Assembly (NCBI GenBank): GCA_016177875.1
Contig: JACOUL010000017.1
Span: 91,679-155,678, forward strand
DNA from: Burkholderiales bacterium
Lineage (GTDB): Bacteria; Pseudomonadota; Gammaproteobacteria; Burkholderiales; Burkholderiaceae_D
Direction of reading: 5' to 3'
DNA: 64,000 nt
Part shown: positions 7,842-17,558 of the stretch, one piece after another
How positions within the stretch are numbered: the stretch's first letter is position 1
How the letters are laid out: the number at the start of each line of letters is the position of its first letter
Program-made: the position numbers and the translations under genes
Notes under the pieces: model-generated
The model's input: only the letters and a program-made list of their open reading frames with translations
What the model was told of the DNA's origin: nothing
Database searches by the model: none

Positions 7842-9296
7842 TCAATCGGGCTCACGGATATTTAATCGCTGCATGCGATAACGCAATTGGCGAAAACTGA
7901 TGCCAAGCAGTTCAGCCGCATGGGTACGATTGAAACGGGTCTTTCCAAGCGCGCGCAAAATCAAGTCGCGTTCGACCTGGTCCAGATAATCCGGCAAGGA
8001 CAAGGGCAAGTCCGTTGGCGATGCACCTGCCGAAGACCCCTGCTCCGGCTCTTGCGCAAACTCCGCGGGCGGCTCCGGCGCAGGTTCCAAGACAGGGACC
8101 TCGGCCGGCTGCGGTAAAGACTCGACCGTAGCTCCGTTCGCTTTGAGCGCAAGATCGGCCACTTCGATGATTCCATCGTTGGCAAACGCCAGCGCGCGCT
8201 CAAGGATGTTTTCTAGTTCGCGTACATTGCCGGGAAAAGAATAGCCGCACAAAGCGTCCAGCGCCGCCCCTGAAAGCGTCACTTTGCCGCCGCCGGCGCT
8301 AAGCCTAGTCAGGATAGCGTCAGCCAACAAATCGATATCGTCGCGCCGCTCGCGCAACGGCGGCAAGCGCAATTCGATGACATTCAAGCGGTAATACAAG
8401 TCTTGCCGAAACTTACCCCGCTCCACGCATTCGACCAAATTCTGGTGGGTGGCGCTGATGATGCGCACATCAACCGGCTCTTCAACTGTGGCGCCCACCT
8501 TGCGAACGCGACGCTCTTGAATAGCGCGCAAAAGCTTTACTTGCATAGCAAGAGGCAGGTCGGCAACTTCATCCAGCATCAAAGTGCCGCCGTTTGCGGC
8601 TTGAAAGAAACCGTCCCGGTCATCCGCAGCGCCGGTAAACGCACCTTTGCGATAACCGAAAAACTCGGCTTCCATCAACGCTTCGGGTATTGCCCCGCAA
8701 TTGACTGCGACAAACGGCTTGTCGACGCGCGCGCTTTGCGCATGAATGTCGCGTGCCGCCAATTCCTTGCCGCTGCCTGATTCTCCTGTAATGGCAATGG
8801 GCGCCATGCTACGCGCTAAGCGCAGAATTTGTGCCCGCACATCCTGCATGACGGCCGATCGTCCTATCAACCGGAGCGGACTCTCCTTGGCCGTAGTGTC
8901 ATGGGGACGGCTCTGAACCTCGCTTGCCATGCTGATACGCAACGCAGATTGGACCAATAAGCGTAATTGGTCCAATCCAACTGGCTTGGAAAGATAATCG
9001 AAAGCGCCTGCCTTTAACGCCGTGACCGCATTTTCCGCGCTACCGAACGCGGTGATAACGGCAATCGGCGTATTGCGATATTCCGTCGCGACTTCACGGA
9101 CCAGCTCAATGCCCAAACCATCGGGCAAACGCATATCGGTCAACACCAAGGCGTAAGCGCGCTGCTTGAGCAATGCCCGCGCAGGCGCCAGGCTGTCCGC
9201 GCTATCGACATCCAAACCCATCCTAACGAGCGTGATTTCCACTAATTCACGCAAGTCAGCTTCGTCATCGACAATGAGGATCCTGGGTGCCGTCAT
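7842..9296 (-). CDS. pilR: sigma-54-dependent response regulator PilR
   Basis: A 484-residue NtrC-class activator. The receiver domain (1-120) has Asp10/Asp11, phospho-acceptor Asp54 and Lys in YLSKP. The AAA+ domain (about 145-385) has the Walker A GESGSGKE and the sigma-54-contacting GAFTGA loop. A long Pro/Glu-rich linker leads to a C-terminal Fis-type helix-turn-helix (RTHAAELLGISFRQLRYRMQ). With PilS it is expected to activate the type IV pilin gene pilA. No pilA or sigma-54 site is recognisable in the window, but pilBCD lie at 23.8-27.7 kb. It follows pilS by 9 bp. Confidence 0.93.
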   Translation of the reverse strand: MTAPRILIVDDEADLRELVEITLVRMGLDVDSADSLAPARALLKQRAYALVLTDMRLPDGLGIELVREVATEYRNTPIAVITAFGSAENAVTALKAGAFDYLSKPVGLDQLRLLVQSALRISMASEVQSRPHDTTAKESPLRLIGRSAVMQDVRAQILRLARSMAPIAITGESGSGKELAARDIHAQSARVDKPFVAVNCGAIPEALMEAEFFGYRKGAFTGAADDRDGFFQAANGGTLMLDEVADLPLAMQVKLLRAIQERRVRKVGATVEEPVDVRIISATHQNLVECVERGKFRQDLYYRLNVIELRLPPLRERRDDIDLLADAILTRLSAGGGKVTLSGAALDALCGYSFPGNVRELENILERALAFANDGIIEVADLALKANGATVESLPQPAEVPVLEPAPEPPAEFAQEPEQGSSAGASPTDLPLSLPDYLDQVERDLILRALGKTRFNRTHAAELLGISFRQLRYRMQRLNIREPD

Positions 9297-9305
9297 AGCT
9301 TTCTG

Positions 9306-11045
9306 TTAGTCGTTTACAGCAGTTAGCGCGATCACGAACCTGCCGCCATCTCTAGTTTCATCGGCAAAGTACTCATAATCAAGCATTGCGCCATTATTCA
9401 AGCACAATTCGCGCGCCAAGTAGAGTCCCAAGCCGGTTCCTTTACTGGATGTCGTGTAAAACGGCTCGAACAAATGGGCACGAATTTCGGAAGTAATCGG
9501 CGCGCCGTCATCCTGCACTTGCAGCAAAAGCCGATGAGCGCTTTCGCGTACAGTCTGAATCCGGATACTGCCAGGGCGGCCACTAGCGTAACGGACGGCG
9601 TTAGCCAGCAAATTCATCACCACCTCGCGCAAATGCAGCGGATCGAACCGCACTCTCGCGTCGCCGATGGCCCCCGTCTCAATTAAATCAGACGCAAGAT
9701 TTTGCGCGGCGCGAAGCTCGCCGACCACATCCGATAGAAATGGCGCAAGCGCGAGCGGTTCGCCCTGAGTCTGGGCCTTGCGCGACAGCTTCAGGATATC
9801 TTCGACCATGCGATTCAGCCGCGCCACATTGTCTCCCACGATGGAGAGCAAACGCTGCTGCGACGCCTGCGGGCTTTCCTCCGCCAAAAGGCTGGCGGCA
9901 TAGGAAATCGCAGACAAAGGATTCCGCACCTCATGGGCGATACTCGCCGTCAGCCGTCCCATGGAAGCCAGTTTTAACTGCTGCGCCTGGTTTTCAATTT
10001 CGGTGACGTCTTGCAAAAAAATTACAGTGCGATCTTCATTAAGGCCAGGGCCTTCGACCTTGGCAAAGCGCAATTTCAAATGCGCCGGCACTTCGCGCCG
10101 CGGCTCGCGCGCGAACAAAGGCCCTTGGAAAGTCGGCTCATCATTGGGTTTGACCTTGACATAGGCCGAGCAATCGGCATCCTGCTTTTCGCCATTTTGC
10201 GACCGAACGATCCAGCCAAAGAACGCTTCGGCGATGGGTGCCAGCGCCGCAATGGAAGTGAGCTTAAAGCGCAAATCTCCCTCGATGACACCAATGCTCA
10301 GCATTCTTTCGGCCGCGGGATTGGCGGTAACGATCGTACCGTTGTTGCTTACCACTAGAATCCCATCTCCCATATCGGCAATCACCAAACGATTGATTGC
10401 CTGTTGCAATTGAAGCGCCTTACCGTGGCGAGCAGCCAAATCTTCCTGTTTGATTAATTTCGCCGCCAAGCGGCTAACGACAAAAACGGCAGCGAAAAAT
10501 GCCGCGCCGTACAAGCCCGCCTGAGAAATCGATACGTCCGGCGCGCCATTCACCAACCGGTAACCGCTTTCCGCCAATAGAATGAGCGTAGTAACCGCAA
10601 CAAAAAACAAAGCCCACACGAGCGGCGCAAGAATGGCGCACCCGGCCAAGGGAAATAGATAGAGAATCGCCAGGCCGCTTTTCGCCCCACCCGTCCCGAC
10701 GTACAACAACGAAATCACCGTGACGTCGCCCAACACTTGAAACAATAGCTGCAACAGGAAACGCCGCTGGTACTTGAGAGCTAAAGAAGCAAAACCGATA
10801 GCGCCGACCAAATATAAGGCGCAGGCTTCCACATAAAAAAAGTGTTCTTCGCTCCAGCCATCCTTCTTAGGATTGACGGTTAGAAAAATCAGCAAGACGA
10901 CGGCAATTACGACACGCGTTGCATTAAAGGTTTGCAGGGATCGCCAAAAAGTTTCGCGCGAGGCTGCAGTTAAAGGACGTGCCCTGGGCAGCCCCTCTGC
11001 CGGCAGCAAAATTCGGGCGGCGGCCGCAGCAGTTTTACTATTCAT
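9306..11045 (-). CDS. pilS: sensor histidine kinase PilS
   Basis: 579 residues. The N-terminal half has about six membrane segments (residues 43-195), the PilS/AtoS-like arrangement. A PAS-like domain (about 215-350) follows. The HisKA box has His371 in IAHEVRNPLSAISYAASLL, and the HATPase domain has the N, G1 and G2 boxes (NLLANAVRYA, DDGAPI, GTGLGLYL). It phosphorylates PilR. The start ATG overlaps the upstream gene's stop by 4 bases, so ccsA-like, PP0621-like, pilS, pilR and ampD look like one operon. Confidence 0.93.
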   Translation of the reverse strand: MNSKTAAAAARILLPAEGLPRARPLTAASRETFWRSLQTFNATRVVIAVVLLIFLTVNPKKDGWSEEHFFYVEACALYLVGAIGFASLALKYQRRFLLQLLFQVLGDVTVISLLYVGTGGAKSGLAILYLFPLAGCAILAPLVWALFFVAVTTLILLAESGYRLVNGAPDVSISQAGLYGAAFFAAVFVVSRLAAKLIKQEDLAARHGKALQLQQAINRLVIADMGDGILVVSNNGTIVTANPAAERMLSIGVIEGDLRFKLTSIAALAPIAEAFFGWIVRSQNGEKQDADCSAYVKVKPNDEPTFQGPLFAREPRREVPAHLKLRFAKVEGPGLNEDRTVIFLQDVTEIENQAQQLKLASMGRLTASIAHEVRNPLSAISYAASLLAEESPQASQQRLLSIVGDNVARLNRMVEDILKLSRKAQTQGEPLALAPFLSDVVGELRAAQNLASDLIETGAIGDARVRFDPLHLREVVMNLLANAVRYASGRPGSIRIQTVRESAHRLLLQVQDDGAPITSEIRAHLFEPFYTTSSKGTGLGLYLARELCLNNGAMLDYEYFADETRDGGRFVIALTAVND

Positions 11046-11278
11046 GGATCGCGGCGCCGATGTTCATCACTGCAGAATGCGGCACCGTTTGCATCCAGCA
11101 CGGCATCGGATGCGGGGAAATGCACGCCGCAATGACGGCATTGCAACATCTTTTCCCCCCGAGTTGAATCACGCGCCGCTGCGGAGCGCGAAGCGGAAAC
11201 CTGTGAAGATTTTTTTTTACTACGCGCTACCCAGGCCACGATCAAAGCCGCAATCGCCAGCCATATCAAAACTTTCAT
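11042..11278 (-). CDS. PP0621 family zinc-ribbon-like membrane protein
   Basis: A 78-residue protein with one N-terminal membrane helix (residues 3-18), a basic Ser/Lys linker, and a C-terminal motif CRHCGVHFPASDAV followed by a single further Cys (FCSDEHRRR). This is the pattern of the PP0621 family: a membrane-anchored, probably zinc-binding ribbon of unknown function. It is translationally coupled on both sides by ATGA overlaps, upstream with the CcsA/YpjD-like gene and downstream with pilS. A role in pilus signalling would be guesswork from position alone. Confidence 0.8.
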   Translation of the reverse strand: MKVLIWLAIAALIVAWVARSKKKSSQVSASRSAAARDSTRGEKMLQCRHCGVHFPASDAVLDANGAAFCSDEHRRRDP

Positions 11279-12078
11279 GCAAGGCCCCGGTGCAGCACGA
11301 CTTCCATGACAAAACGGCTACCGACATAAGCCAGCAGCAAGGTCGCGAATCCGCTCAAGGTAAACCGCAAGGCCGTCTTACCGCGCCACCCGCGCCACCG
11401 GCGGCCGACCAGCAGCGCACCGAACAATACCCATGACAACAAGGTGAATACAGTTTTGTGGTCCCACTTGACCGGTTTTCCAAACAACTGCTCGGAAAAG
11501 AACACACCCGACACAACGGTCAAGGTCAAGAGCACAAAGCCGAAACCGATCATCCGAAACAGCAGCTTTTCCATCGTCAGCAAGGCGGGAAGCCGCTCCA
11601 AGGCGCTAGCGAACCAGCCACGCGCGGTAGCGTGGCTATGCAACTGAGACTCCTGCAATGCCATCAATACGGCATGAAAAGAAGCGATGGTCAGCGTGCT
11701 ATACGCTAGCATGGCAATAGTGACATGCCACGAAAACAAAGCCGACTTTCCCTCCAAAGGAATAACGCTGCCCGGAAACAGCAGCGGCAGGACGGCAGCA
11801 GCGGCTGCCGTCGGCAAAACCAATATCCGTAGTCCGTCCAAGGAAAAATTCCGATTTTCCAGCCAATACGCAACCACGGATATCCATAGCGTAGCCGACA
11901 GCATGACCGCGAATCCTAAACGTAACGACGCCGGCAACAGCACCTCGCCCGCCAGCGCCGCCCCATGCAAAAGCCAACCGGCCGCCGTCAACAATGCGAT
12001 TCCGCGCCGATATCGGCTTGGCAACACCGCCGATGCGACGTACAACAAAGCTGCCGGAAGAGTAAGAAGAACTTGCAT
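11275..12078 (-). CDS. CcsA/YpjD-like cytochrome c assembly family membrane protein
   Basis: A 267-residue protein with eight predicted membrane helices and the CcsA-type core: FSWHVTIAMLAYSTL and a later WDHKTVFTLLSW carry His residues placed like heme-handling histidines. The family is related to heme-export and cytochrome c assembly proteins. YpjD-type members, usually next to ffh as here, have no settled function. It starts a tightly overlapping operon toward pilS-pilR and is divergent from ffh, which starts about 140 bp away. Confidence 0.85.
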   Translation of the reverse strand: MQVLLTLPAALLYVASAVLPSRYRRGIALLTAAGWLLHGAALAGEVLLPASLRLGFAVMLSATLWISVVAYWLENRNFSLDGLRILVLPTAAAAAVLPLLFPGSVIPLEGKSALFSWHVTIAMLAYSTLTIASFHAVLMALQESQLHSHATARGWFASALERLPALLTMEKLLFRMIGFGFVLLTLTVVSGVFFSEQLFGKPVKWDHKTVFTLLSWVLFGALLVGRRWRGWRGKTALRFTLSGFATLLLAYVGSRFVMEVVLHRGLA

Positions 12079-12180
12079 CGTCCAAGTTTACACCATGTAA
12101 CGCCGACGTCGACGCGCAAAAAAGCAGCCGTAACGCTTTCGCACCATCCGGTAAAATGGCACCTTTTCCTCTCTTGGCTC

Positions 12181-12200
12181 CGGAAGGCGCGCGCCTTCCG
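12181..12200. repeat. perfect 20-bp palindrome in the ffh leader
   Basis: The 10-base arms CGGAAGGCGC/GCGCCTTCCG abut without a loop, 19 bases upstream of the ffh start codon. On the mRNA it would fold to a strong hairpin just before the ribosome site. A candidate -10 (TAAAAT, 12152-12157) lies upstream, but I see no good -35. Confidence 0.6.
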
Positions 12201-12219
12201 CAACAGAAAGAATTTTTCC

Positions 12220-13587
12220 ATGCTCGACAATTTGACCCAACGCCTTGCCAAAGTCGTCAAAACCATGCGCGGCGAGGCACGTTTAACCGAAGCCAACACT
12301 GCCGAAATGCTGCGCGAAGTGCGACTGGCCTTACTTGAAGCCGACGTTGCTTTACCGGCTGTCCGAGACTTTATCGCGCGCGTTAAAGAAAAAGCGGTGG
12401 GTGAAGAAGTCATCGGCTCGCTCACCCCCGGCCAAGCCTTGGTCGGTGTCGTGCAGCGAGAACTCGCCGCACTCATGGGTGCCGATCTTGGCCCCGAAGC
12501 GACTCAACTCAATTTCGCCACCCAACCGCCCGCCATCATTCTCATGGCGGGCCTGCAAGGCGCCGGCAAAACCACCACCGTCGGCAAACTCGCCAAGTAT
12601 CTGCGCGAACAGAAGAAGAAAAAAGTGCTGACGGTATCGACCGACGTCTACCGGCCGGCTGCGATCGGTCAGCTGCAAACCGTCTCCGGCCAAGCCGGCG
12701 CTGATTTTTTCCCTTCAGAGGCCAGCGACAAGCCGGTGCAAATTGCCTTGGCGGCGCTCGATTTTGCGAAGAAGCATTACCACGACGTGCTCATCATCGA
12801 TACGGCCGGCCGTCTCGGCATCGATGAAGTGATGATGCAAGAAATCGCGGCCCTCCATGCTGCTGTTAAACCGATCGAAACCTTGTTTGTGGTCGACGCC
12901 ATGCTCGGCCAAGACGCCATCAACACCGCCAAGGCATTCAACGATGCATTGCCGCTCACCGGCGTGGTACTGACCAAGCTGGATGGCGACGCCCGCGGCG
13001 GCGCCGCTCTCTCGGTACGTCACGTGACCGGCAAGCCGGTCAAGTTCGCCGGCGTGGCCGAAAAACTCGATGGCTTGGAAGCCTTTGATCCGGAACGCAT
13101 GGCCAACCGCATCCTCGGCATGGGCGATATCTTGGCGCTGGTCGAGGAAGCCAAGAAGGGCGTCGACATGGAGGCGGCTCAGGATCTGGCGCAAAAGATC
13201 AAGGGCGGCGGCAAATTCGACTTGAACGACTTCAAGATGCAGCTGACGCAGATGAAAAAAATGGGCGGCTTATCAGGCTTGATGGATAAACTCCCCGCTC
13301 AAATGCAGCAAGCTGCGACGGGAGCCAACATGGATCAAGCGGAAAAGCAGGTGAAGCGCATGGAAGGCATCATCAATTCGATGACGCCCTTAGAACGAGC
13401 GAAGCCGGAATTGATCAAGGCGTCCCGTAAGCGCCGCATCGCAACGGGTGCCGGCGTACAGGTCCAGGAAGTCAATCGCATGCTCGCACAGTTTGAGCAA
13501 ATGCAAAGCATGATGAAAAAATTGAAGGGAGGCGGCTTGATGAAGATGATGCGCGGGATGAAAGGCATGATGCCTGGTATGCGATGA
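12220..13587 (+). CDS. ffh: signal recognition particle protein
   Basis: The ATG at 12220 gives 455 residues, the usual Ffh length; a longer in-frame ORF upstream is spurious. The N domain spans residues 1-90. The G domain has the P-loop GLQGAGKTTT, STDVYRPAA, DTAGR and TKLDGDARGG. The C-terminal M domain is rich in Met (FEQMQSMMKKLKGGGLMKMMRGMKGMMPGM) and binds signal sequences and 4.5S RNA. It targets nascent inner-membrane proteins to FtsY and SecYEG. It is divergent from the ccsA-like gene. Confidence 0.98.
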   Translation: MLDNLTQRLAKVVKTMRGEARLTEANTAEMLREVRLALLEADVALPAVRDFIARVKEKAVGEEVIGSLTPGQALVGVVQRELAALMGADLGPEATQLNFATQPPAIILMAGLQGAGKTTTVGKLAKYLREQKKKKVLTVSTDVYRPAAIGQLQTVSGQAGADFFPSEASDKPVQIALAALDFAKKHYHDVLIIDTAGRLGIDEVMMQEIAALHAAVKPIETLFVVDAMLGQDAINTAKAFNDALPLTGVVLTKLDGDARGGAALSVRHVTGKPVKFAGVAEKLDGLEAFDPERMANRILGMGDILALVEEAKKGVDMEAAQDLAQKIKGGGKFDLNDFKMQLTQMKKMGGLSGLMDKLPAQMQQAATGANMDQAEKQVKRMEGIINSMTPLERAKPELIKASRKRRIATGAGVQVQEVNRMLAQFEQMQSMMKKLKGGGLMKMMRGMKGMMPGMR

Positions 13588-13802
13588 GTCCTCGCAAGAC
13601 GTAGGAGAGGCCTGCAAGCGCAGGGCTCAAACCCTCTCTAGAACGCTCTTCTCTCGCGCTCTAGGACCACTGCGTGGCACGCTGCATACAAATTCTTGTT
13701 AAAACCCTCAAAAAACACTTGCGTAGCTGTTAAAAGCACACCACTATTAGCGGTGCGTGACACGGCGCAATTCCCAACACTTATTGTGAAGGAGGTTTAA
13801 CG

Positions 13803-14285
13803 ATGGCAACAGCCAAGAAAGCGGCGGCCAAATCGGCCGCAAAGAAGCCAGCAGCAAAAAAAGCAGCACCTGCTAAGAAAGCAGCACCCGCAAAAAAGGC
13901 AGCACCTGCTAAGAAAGCAGCTAAGCCGGTAGCAAAGAAGGCAGCAGCAAAGCCGGCAGCAAAAAAAGCCGCTCCGGCAAAGAAGGCAGCAGCAAAACCA
14001 GCAGCAAAAAAAACAGCAAAGCCAAAAGCTCCGCGTAAGCCGAACGCAGCATTCATGAAGCCGATGACCCCGTCCGCAATATTGGCCGCAGTCGTTGGTT
14101 CCAATCCGCTGCCGCGTACGGAAGTCACCAAGAAGGTGTGGGACTACATCAAGAAGAACAAACTTCAAGATGCAGCCAACAAGCGCAACATCAATGCCGA
14201 TGACAAGCTGAAGGCAGTCTTTGGCGGCAAGAAGACGGTGTCCATGTTTGAGATGACCAAACTCATCTCCGGCCATCTGAAATAA
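13803..14285 (+). CDS. histone H1-like tail fused to a SWIB/MDM2 domain
   Basis: 160 residues in two parts. Residues 1-80 are a Lys/Ala/Pro repeat (AAPAKKAA units) like the protein at 1770-2297. Residues 85-160 form a SWIB/MDM2 fold with FMKPMTPSAILAAVVG, LPRTEVTKKVWDYIKKNKLQD and KAVFGGKKTVSMFEMTKLI. Such fusions occur in Burkholderiales and chlamydiae and are thought to bind DNA or compact the nucleoid. A strong RBS (AAGGAGG) precedes the ATG and a canonical terminator follows, so this is probably a monocistronic, well expressed gene. Confidence 0.9.
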   Translation: MATAKKAAAKSAAKKPAAKKAAPAKKAAPAKKAAPAKKAAKPVAKKAAAKPAAKKAAPAKKAAAKPAAKKTAKPKAPRKPNAAFMKPMTPSAILAAVVGSNPLPRTEVTKKVWDYIKKNKLQDAANKRNINADDKLKAVFGGKKTVSMFEMTKLISGHLK

Positions 14286-14304
14286 TTTCTGCCATGTGCC
14301 AAAC

Positions 14305-14334
14305 AAAAACGCCCGCATCGCGCGGGCGTTTTTG
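14305..14334 (+). terminator. bidirectional rho-independent terminator
   Basis: Stem ACGCCCGC/GCGGGCGT (14309-14316 with 14322-14329), a five-base loop, then TTTTTG on the plus strand. The run of five A before the stem gives a T-tract on the minus strand too. It ends the SWIB gene and may insulate it from the convergent transglycosylase gene. Confidence 0.88.
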
Positions 14335-14346
14335 TTTCTGAAGGAT

Positions 14347-14982
14347 TCACTTCAATGCCGCGGTGAGCTCCCGGCTGTACTCCCATCTCTTCCACGCCGC
14401 CAACACTGCATTCGGGTATTCAGGACGCCCACGGCTGCCGTTATATCGGCCAAGCGCAAGGTACAGATTGCCGCCTTCCATATCGATGTACATGCGCAGG
14501 ATCGAACAACCATAGCGTAAATTGGTCTGCATGTTGAATAGCTTGCTGCGATCCCCATCGCCAATTACTCGCGTCCAGAACGGCATCACCTGCATATAGC
14601 CGTGTGCGCCGACTGAAGAAATCGCATACTTCCGAAACGCCGATTCGACTTGAATCAACCCGAGCACCAACGCGGGTTCCAACCCAGCACGCTTGGCCTC
14701 GTACCATGCAGTCCGCAAAAATTCCAGGCGCACCTGTTCATCCGTTAGCTTTTTCTTGAGCCGTTCGGACATTTCGCCCAGCCACTTCAAGTACTTGATG
14801 CGCTCTTCGATATCGCTGAATTGCGGCGTCGGCGGCTGCCGATCGGTGACCGCGCGCGCCAAGGCAATGCGCACCGAGTCGGCCAACGCCTCTTCCTTTT
14901 GATTGCCCGCATAAGCAAATGCGCTGCCGGACAACAGCACCGCCAACGCCGAACGGCTGACCCATGTTTTCAAGCTGCTCAT
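14347..14982 (-). CDS. lytic murein transglycosylase, SLT family
   Basis: 211 residues from the ATG at 14982, whose product begins MSSLKTWVSRSALAVLL, a signal peptide cut near AFAYA. A start at 15036 would bury the signal peptide. The SLT domain (about residues 95-205) shows the catalytic Glu in LVLGLIQVESAFRKYA, then GAHGYMQVMPFW, TNLRYGCSILR and LALGRYNGSRG. These are the successive motifs of family 1 (Slt70/MltC-type) transglycosylases. It cleaves periplasmic peptidoglycan to anhydro-muropeptides, the pool that AmpD recycles. It lies downstream of proS on the same strand. Confidence 0.9.
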   Translation of the reverse strand: MSSLKTWVSRSALAVLLSGSAFAYAGNQKEEALADSVRIALARAVTDRQPPTPQFSDIEERIKYLKWLGEMSERLKKKLTDEQVRLEFLRTAWYEAKRAGLEPALVLGLIQVESAFRKYAISSVGAHGYMQVMPFWTRVIGDGDRSKLFNMQTNLRYGCSILRMYIDMEGGNLYLALGRYNGSRGRPEYPNAVLAAWKRWEYSRELTAALK

Positions 14983-15054
14983 ACCAAACTGCCCTGTGAA
15001 TTCAGCGAGTATTTTATAACGGCGAGCAGCCGCCACGCATAACTTGGCAGAGTG

Positions 15055-16776
15055 TTACGTGGCGAGCTTGCCTTGAATGAAAGCCGCCATTTCCGCGATA
15101 GCCACAGACGTGGGTTCCTTATCGCGCCGGCCTTGATACTCGAGTTTGCCGTCCTTGAGGCCTCGCTCGCCGATAACGATACGATGCGGCACGCCGATCA
15201 ATTCCCAATCGGCGAACATGGCGCCCGGACGTTCACCGCGATCATCTAGAATTACATCCATGCCTTTCGCTTGCAAATCGGCGTATAAGCGATCGGATTC
15301 CGCCTTAACGGCTTCGCTGCGATCATAGCCCATCGGGCAGATCACGACTTCGAAAGGCGCAATCGATGCCGGCCAAATGATGCCCTTCTCATCGTAATTC
15401 TGCTCGATTGCCGCGCCCAGGATGCGCGTAATACCGATGCCGTAGCAACCCATTTGCATCAGTTGCGCCTTGCCGGACTCATCCAGGTAGGTCGCTTGCA
15501 TATCGGCGGAATAGCGTGTTCCCAGCTGGAACACGTGACCGACTTCAATGCCGCGTTGAATCGAGAGCGTGCCCTCGCCGTCCGGCGACGAATCCCCCGC
15601 CACCACGTTGCGAATATCCGCCACCATCGGCTCCGGCAAGTCGCGTCCCCAATTGGCACCGGTGTAGTGGAAATCGACTTCATTGGCGCCGCACACAAAG
15701 TCGCTCATGACGGCAACCGTACGATCGGCAACAATCTTCAGCGGCTTCTTGGTGCCGATCGGCCCCAGGTAGCCGGACGGCGAGCCGAACCATTCGACGA
15801 TCTCGGCTTCGGAAGCAAAACGGAAAGCCGATAAGCCAGGCACTTTACTTGCCTTCACCTCATTGAGTTCATGATCGCCGCGCAGCAAGAGCAGCCAAAT
15901 TTCCTTGCCCTCTTCTTTCTCGACCGCCAATACGATCGATTTTACGGTTTGCGACAGAGGCAATTTCAAGAGCTCAGCCACATCTTCACACCGAGTCTTG
16001 CTAGGCGTAGGAGTCTTCATCAAAGGCTGCGTCGGCGCGGCGCGCGGCGCAGTCGGCGCCAAGGCTTCCGCCGCTTCGACATTAGCGGCGTAATCCGATT
16101 GCGCGCAATACACGAGCGCGTCTTCGCCGGTGTCGGCGATCACATGGAACTCATGCGACGAAGAACCGCCGATGGCGCCTGTATCCGCAGCTACCGCGCG
16201 AAACTGCAGACCGAAGCGATCGAAAATCCGTACGTAAGCGTCGTACATGCTTCGATACGAACGCTGCAGGCCCTCGACATCACGATCGAAGGAATAGGCA
16301 TCCTTCATGGTGAATTCGCGTCCGCGCATCAAGCCGAAGCGCGGACGGCGCTCGTCGCGGAACTTGGTTTGGATATGATAAAAATTGACCGGCAGCTTCT
16401 TGTAAGACTTGATTTCCGAGCGCACGACATCGGTAATCACCTCTTCCGATGTTGGCTGAATGGCAAAATCCCGGCCATGGCGGTCTTTTACCCGCATCAA
16501 TTCCGACCCCATCTTGTCCCAGCGTCCCGTTTCCTGCCACAACTCAGCCGGTTGTACCAAGGGCATCAAGAGTTCGATGGCACCGGCCCGATCCATTTCC
16601 TCGCGAACGATATTTTCAACCTTGCGGATCACGCGCAAACCCATGGGCATATAGGTATAAATGCCCGAGCCCAGACGTTTGATCATGCCGGCGCGAAGCA
16701 TCAGTTTATGACTGACGATCTCAGCGTCGGAAGGAGCTTCTTTGAGTGTCGAAATAAAAAAACGGGAAGCGCGCAT
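15055..16776 (-). CDS. proS: prolyl-tRNA synthetase, bacterial type with editing domain
   Basis: 573 residues. The class II catalytic core includes [24 protein letters not shown] (motif 2 region). The YbaK-like INS editing domain, inserted at about residues 225-385, hydrolyses Ala-tRNA-Pro. The C-terminal anticodon-binding domain follows. I chose the ATG at 16776 because family members begin [19 protein letters not shown]; an upstream TTG would add six residues. The RBS is weak. It faces rppH across a short divergent region. The only tRNA in the window is also a tRNA-Pro. Confidence 0.97.
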   Translation of the reverse strand: MRASRFFISTLKEAPSDAEIVSHKLMLRAGMIKRLGSGIYTYMPMGLRVIRKVENIVREEMDRAGAIELLMPLVQPAELWQETGRWDKMGSELMRVKDRHGRDFAIQPTSEEVITDVVRSEIKSYKKLPVNFYHIQTKFRDERRPRFGLMRGREFTMKDAYSFDRDVEGLQRSYRSMYDAYVRIFDRFGLQFRAVAADTGAIGGSSSHEFHVIADTGEDALVYCAQSDYAANVEAAEALAPTAPRAAPTQPLMKTPTPSKTRCEDVAELLKLPLSQTVKSIVLAVEKEEGKEIWLLLLRGDHELNEVKASKVPGLSAFRFASEAEIVEWFGSPSGYLGPIGTKKPLKIVADRTVAVMSDFVCGANEVDFHYTGANWGRDLPEPMVADIRNVVAGDSSPDGEGTLSIQRGIEVGHVFQLGTRYSADMQATYLDESGKAQLMQMGCYGIGITRILGAAIEQNYDEKGIIWPASIAPFEVVICPMGYDRSEAVKAESDRLYADLQAKGMDVILDDRGERPGAMFADWELIGVPHRIVIGERGLKDGKLEYQGRRDKEPTSVAIAEMAAFIQGKLAT

Positions 16777-16805
16777 AAGAGTAATTCTTTTCAAAAAGAG
16801 AGGGT

Positions 16806-16811
16806 TATAAT
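16806..16811. promoter_or_regulatory. possible -10 element in the proS/rppH divergent region
   Basis: TATAAT on the plus strand, about 155 bases before rppH; the overlapping minus-strand TTATAA is a possible extended -10 for proS. Neither direction has a good -35. Confidence 0.35.
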
Positions 16812-16967
16812 CAAACGAATTTTAAAGGATTAGCTGGCTTATGCGCCGATCCTTCGCACTATCGTCCGCTTGTGCCTGTCTGTCGCCGAAATTCGGCGCC
16901 TCGGCACGCGGATTGACGTGTTGAATCTGGATTCAAGCAAAGCAGCGGAAAGTTTTGAGGTGTCATC

Positions 16968-17558
16968 ATGCTGGATCGTGAAGGCTTTCGCCCGAACGTC
17001 GGCATTATCTTGCTTAACTCGCACAACGAAGTGTGGTGGGGCAAACGCGTGCGCGAGCATTCCTGGCAGTTTCCTCAGGGCGGCATCAAGCACGGAGAAA
17101 CCCCCGAGCAAGCCATGTTCCGGGAACTGGAAGAAGAAATCGGCTTGAAAGCCGAGCACGTCAAGATCATCGGACGCACGCGCGACTGGCTGCGTTACGA
17201 AGTTCCGGATCGTTTCATCAAGCGCGACATACGCGGCCATTACAAAGGGCAAAAACAAATTTGGTTTTTGCTGCGCATGGTAGGCCGCGATTGCGACATC
17301 AATCTGCGACTCACCGACCATCCGGAATTCGACGCCTGGCGCTGGCACGAATATTGGGTACCGCTGGAAGTCGTTATTGAGTTTAAACGAGACGTTTATC
17401 AAAAAGCCTTGCAGGAGTTATCGCGTTTTCTGCCGCGCGGCGGTCAATTCGGCTCACAGCGTCACCAGACGGCGCGCTACCTGCGCCAGTCGCACGGCAC
17501 GCGCCCGGCGGAAACCGATTCCCCTGTAGATCCTCACACGGAGCCGGGCAATGAATAA
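16968..17558 (+). CDS. rppH: RNA pyrophosphohydrolase (Nudix)
   Basis: 196 residues. It removes pyrophosphate from the 5' triphosphate of mRNA, opening it to RNase E decay. The Nudix box [20 protein letters not shown], with IGL following, sits at about residues 37-59 and carries all the catalytic Glu residues. The N-terminal [11 protein letters not shown] and the later [11 protein letters not shown] are typical of RppH. A C-terminal tail past residue 160 (Arg/Gln-rich, then Pro-rich) is not part of the fold. The next gene starts within its last codons (8-base overlap). Confidence 0.96.
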   Translation: MLDREGFRPNVGIILLNSHNEVWWGKRVREHSWQFPQGGIKHGETPEQAMFRELEEEIGLKAEHVKIIGRTRDWLRYEVPDRFIKRDIRGHYKGQKQIWFLLRMVGRDCDINLRLTDHPEFDAWRWHEYWVPLEVVIEFKRDVYQKALQELSRFLPRGGQFGSQRHQTARYLRQSHGTRPAETDSPVDPHTEPGNE

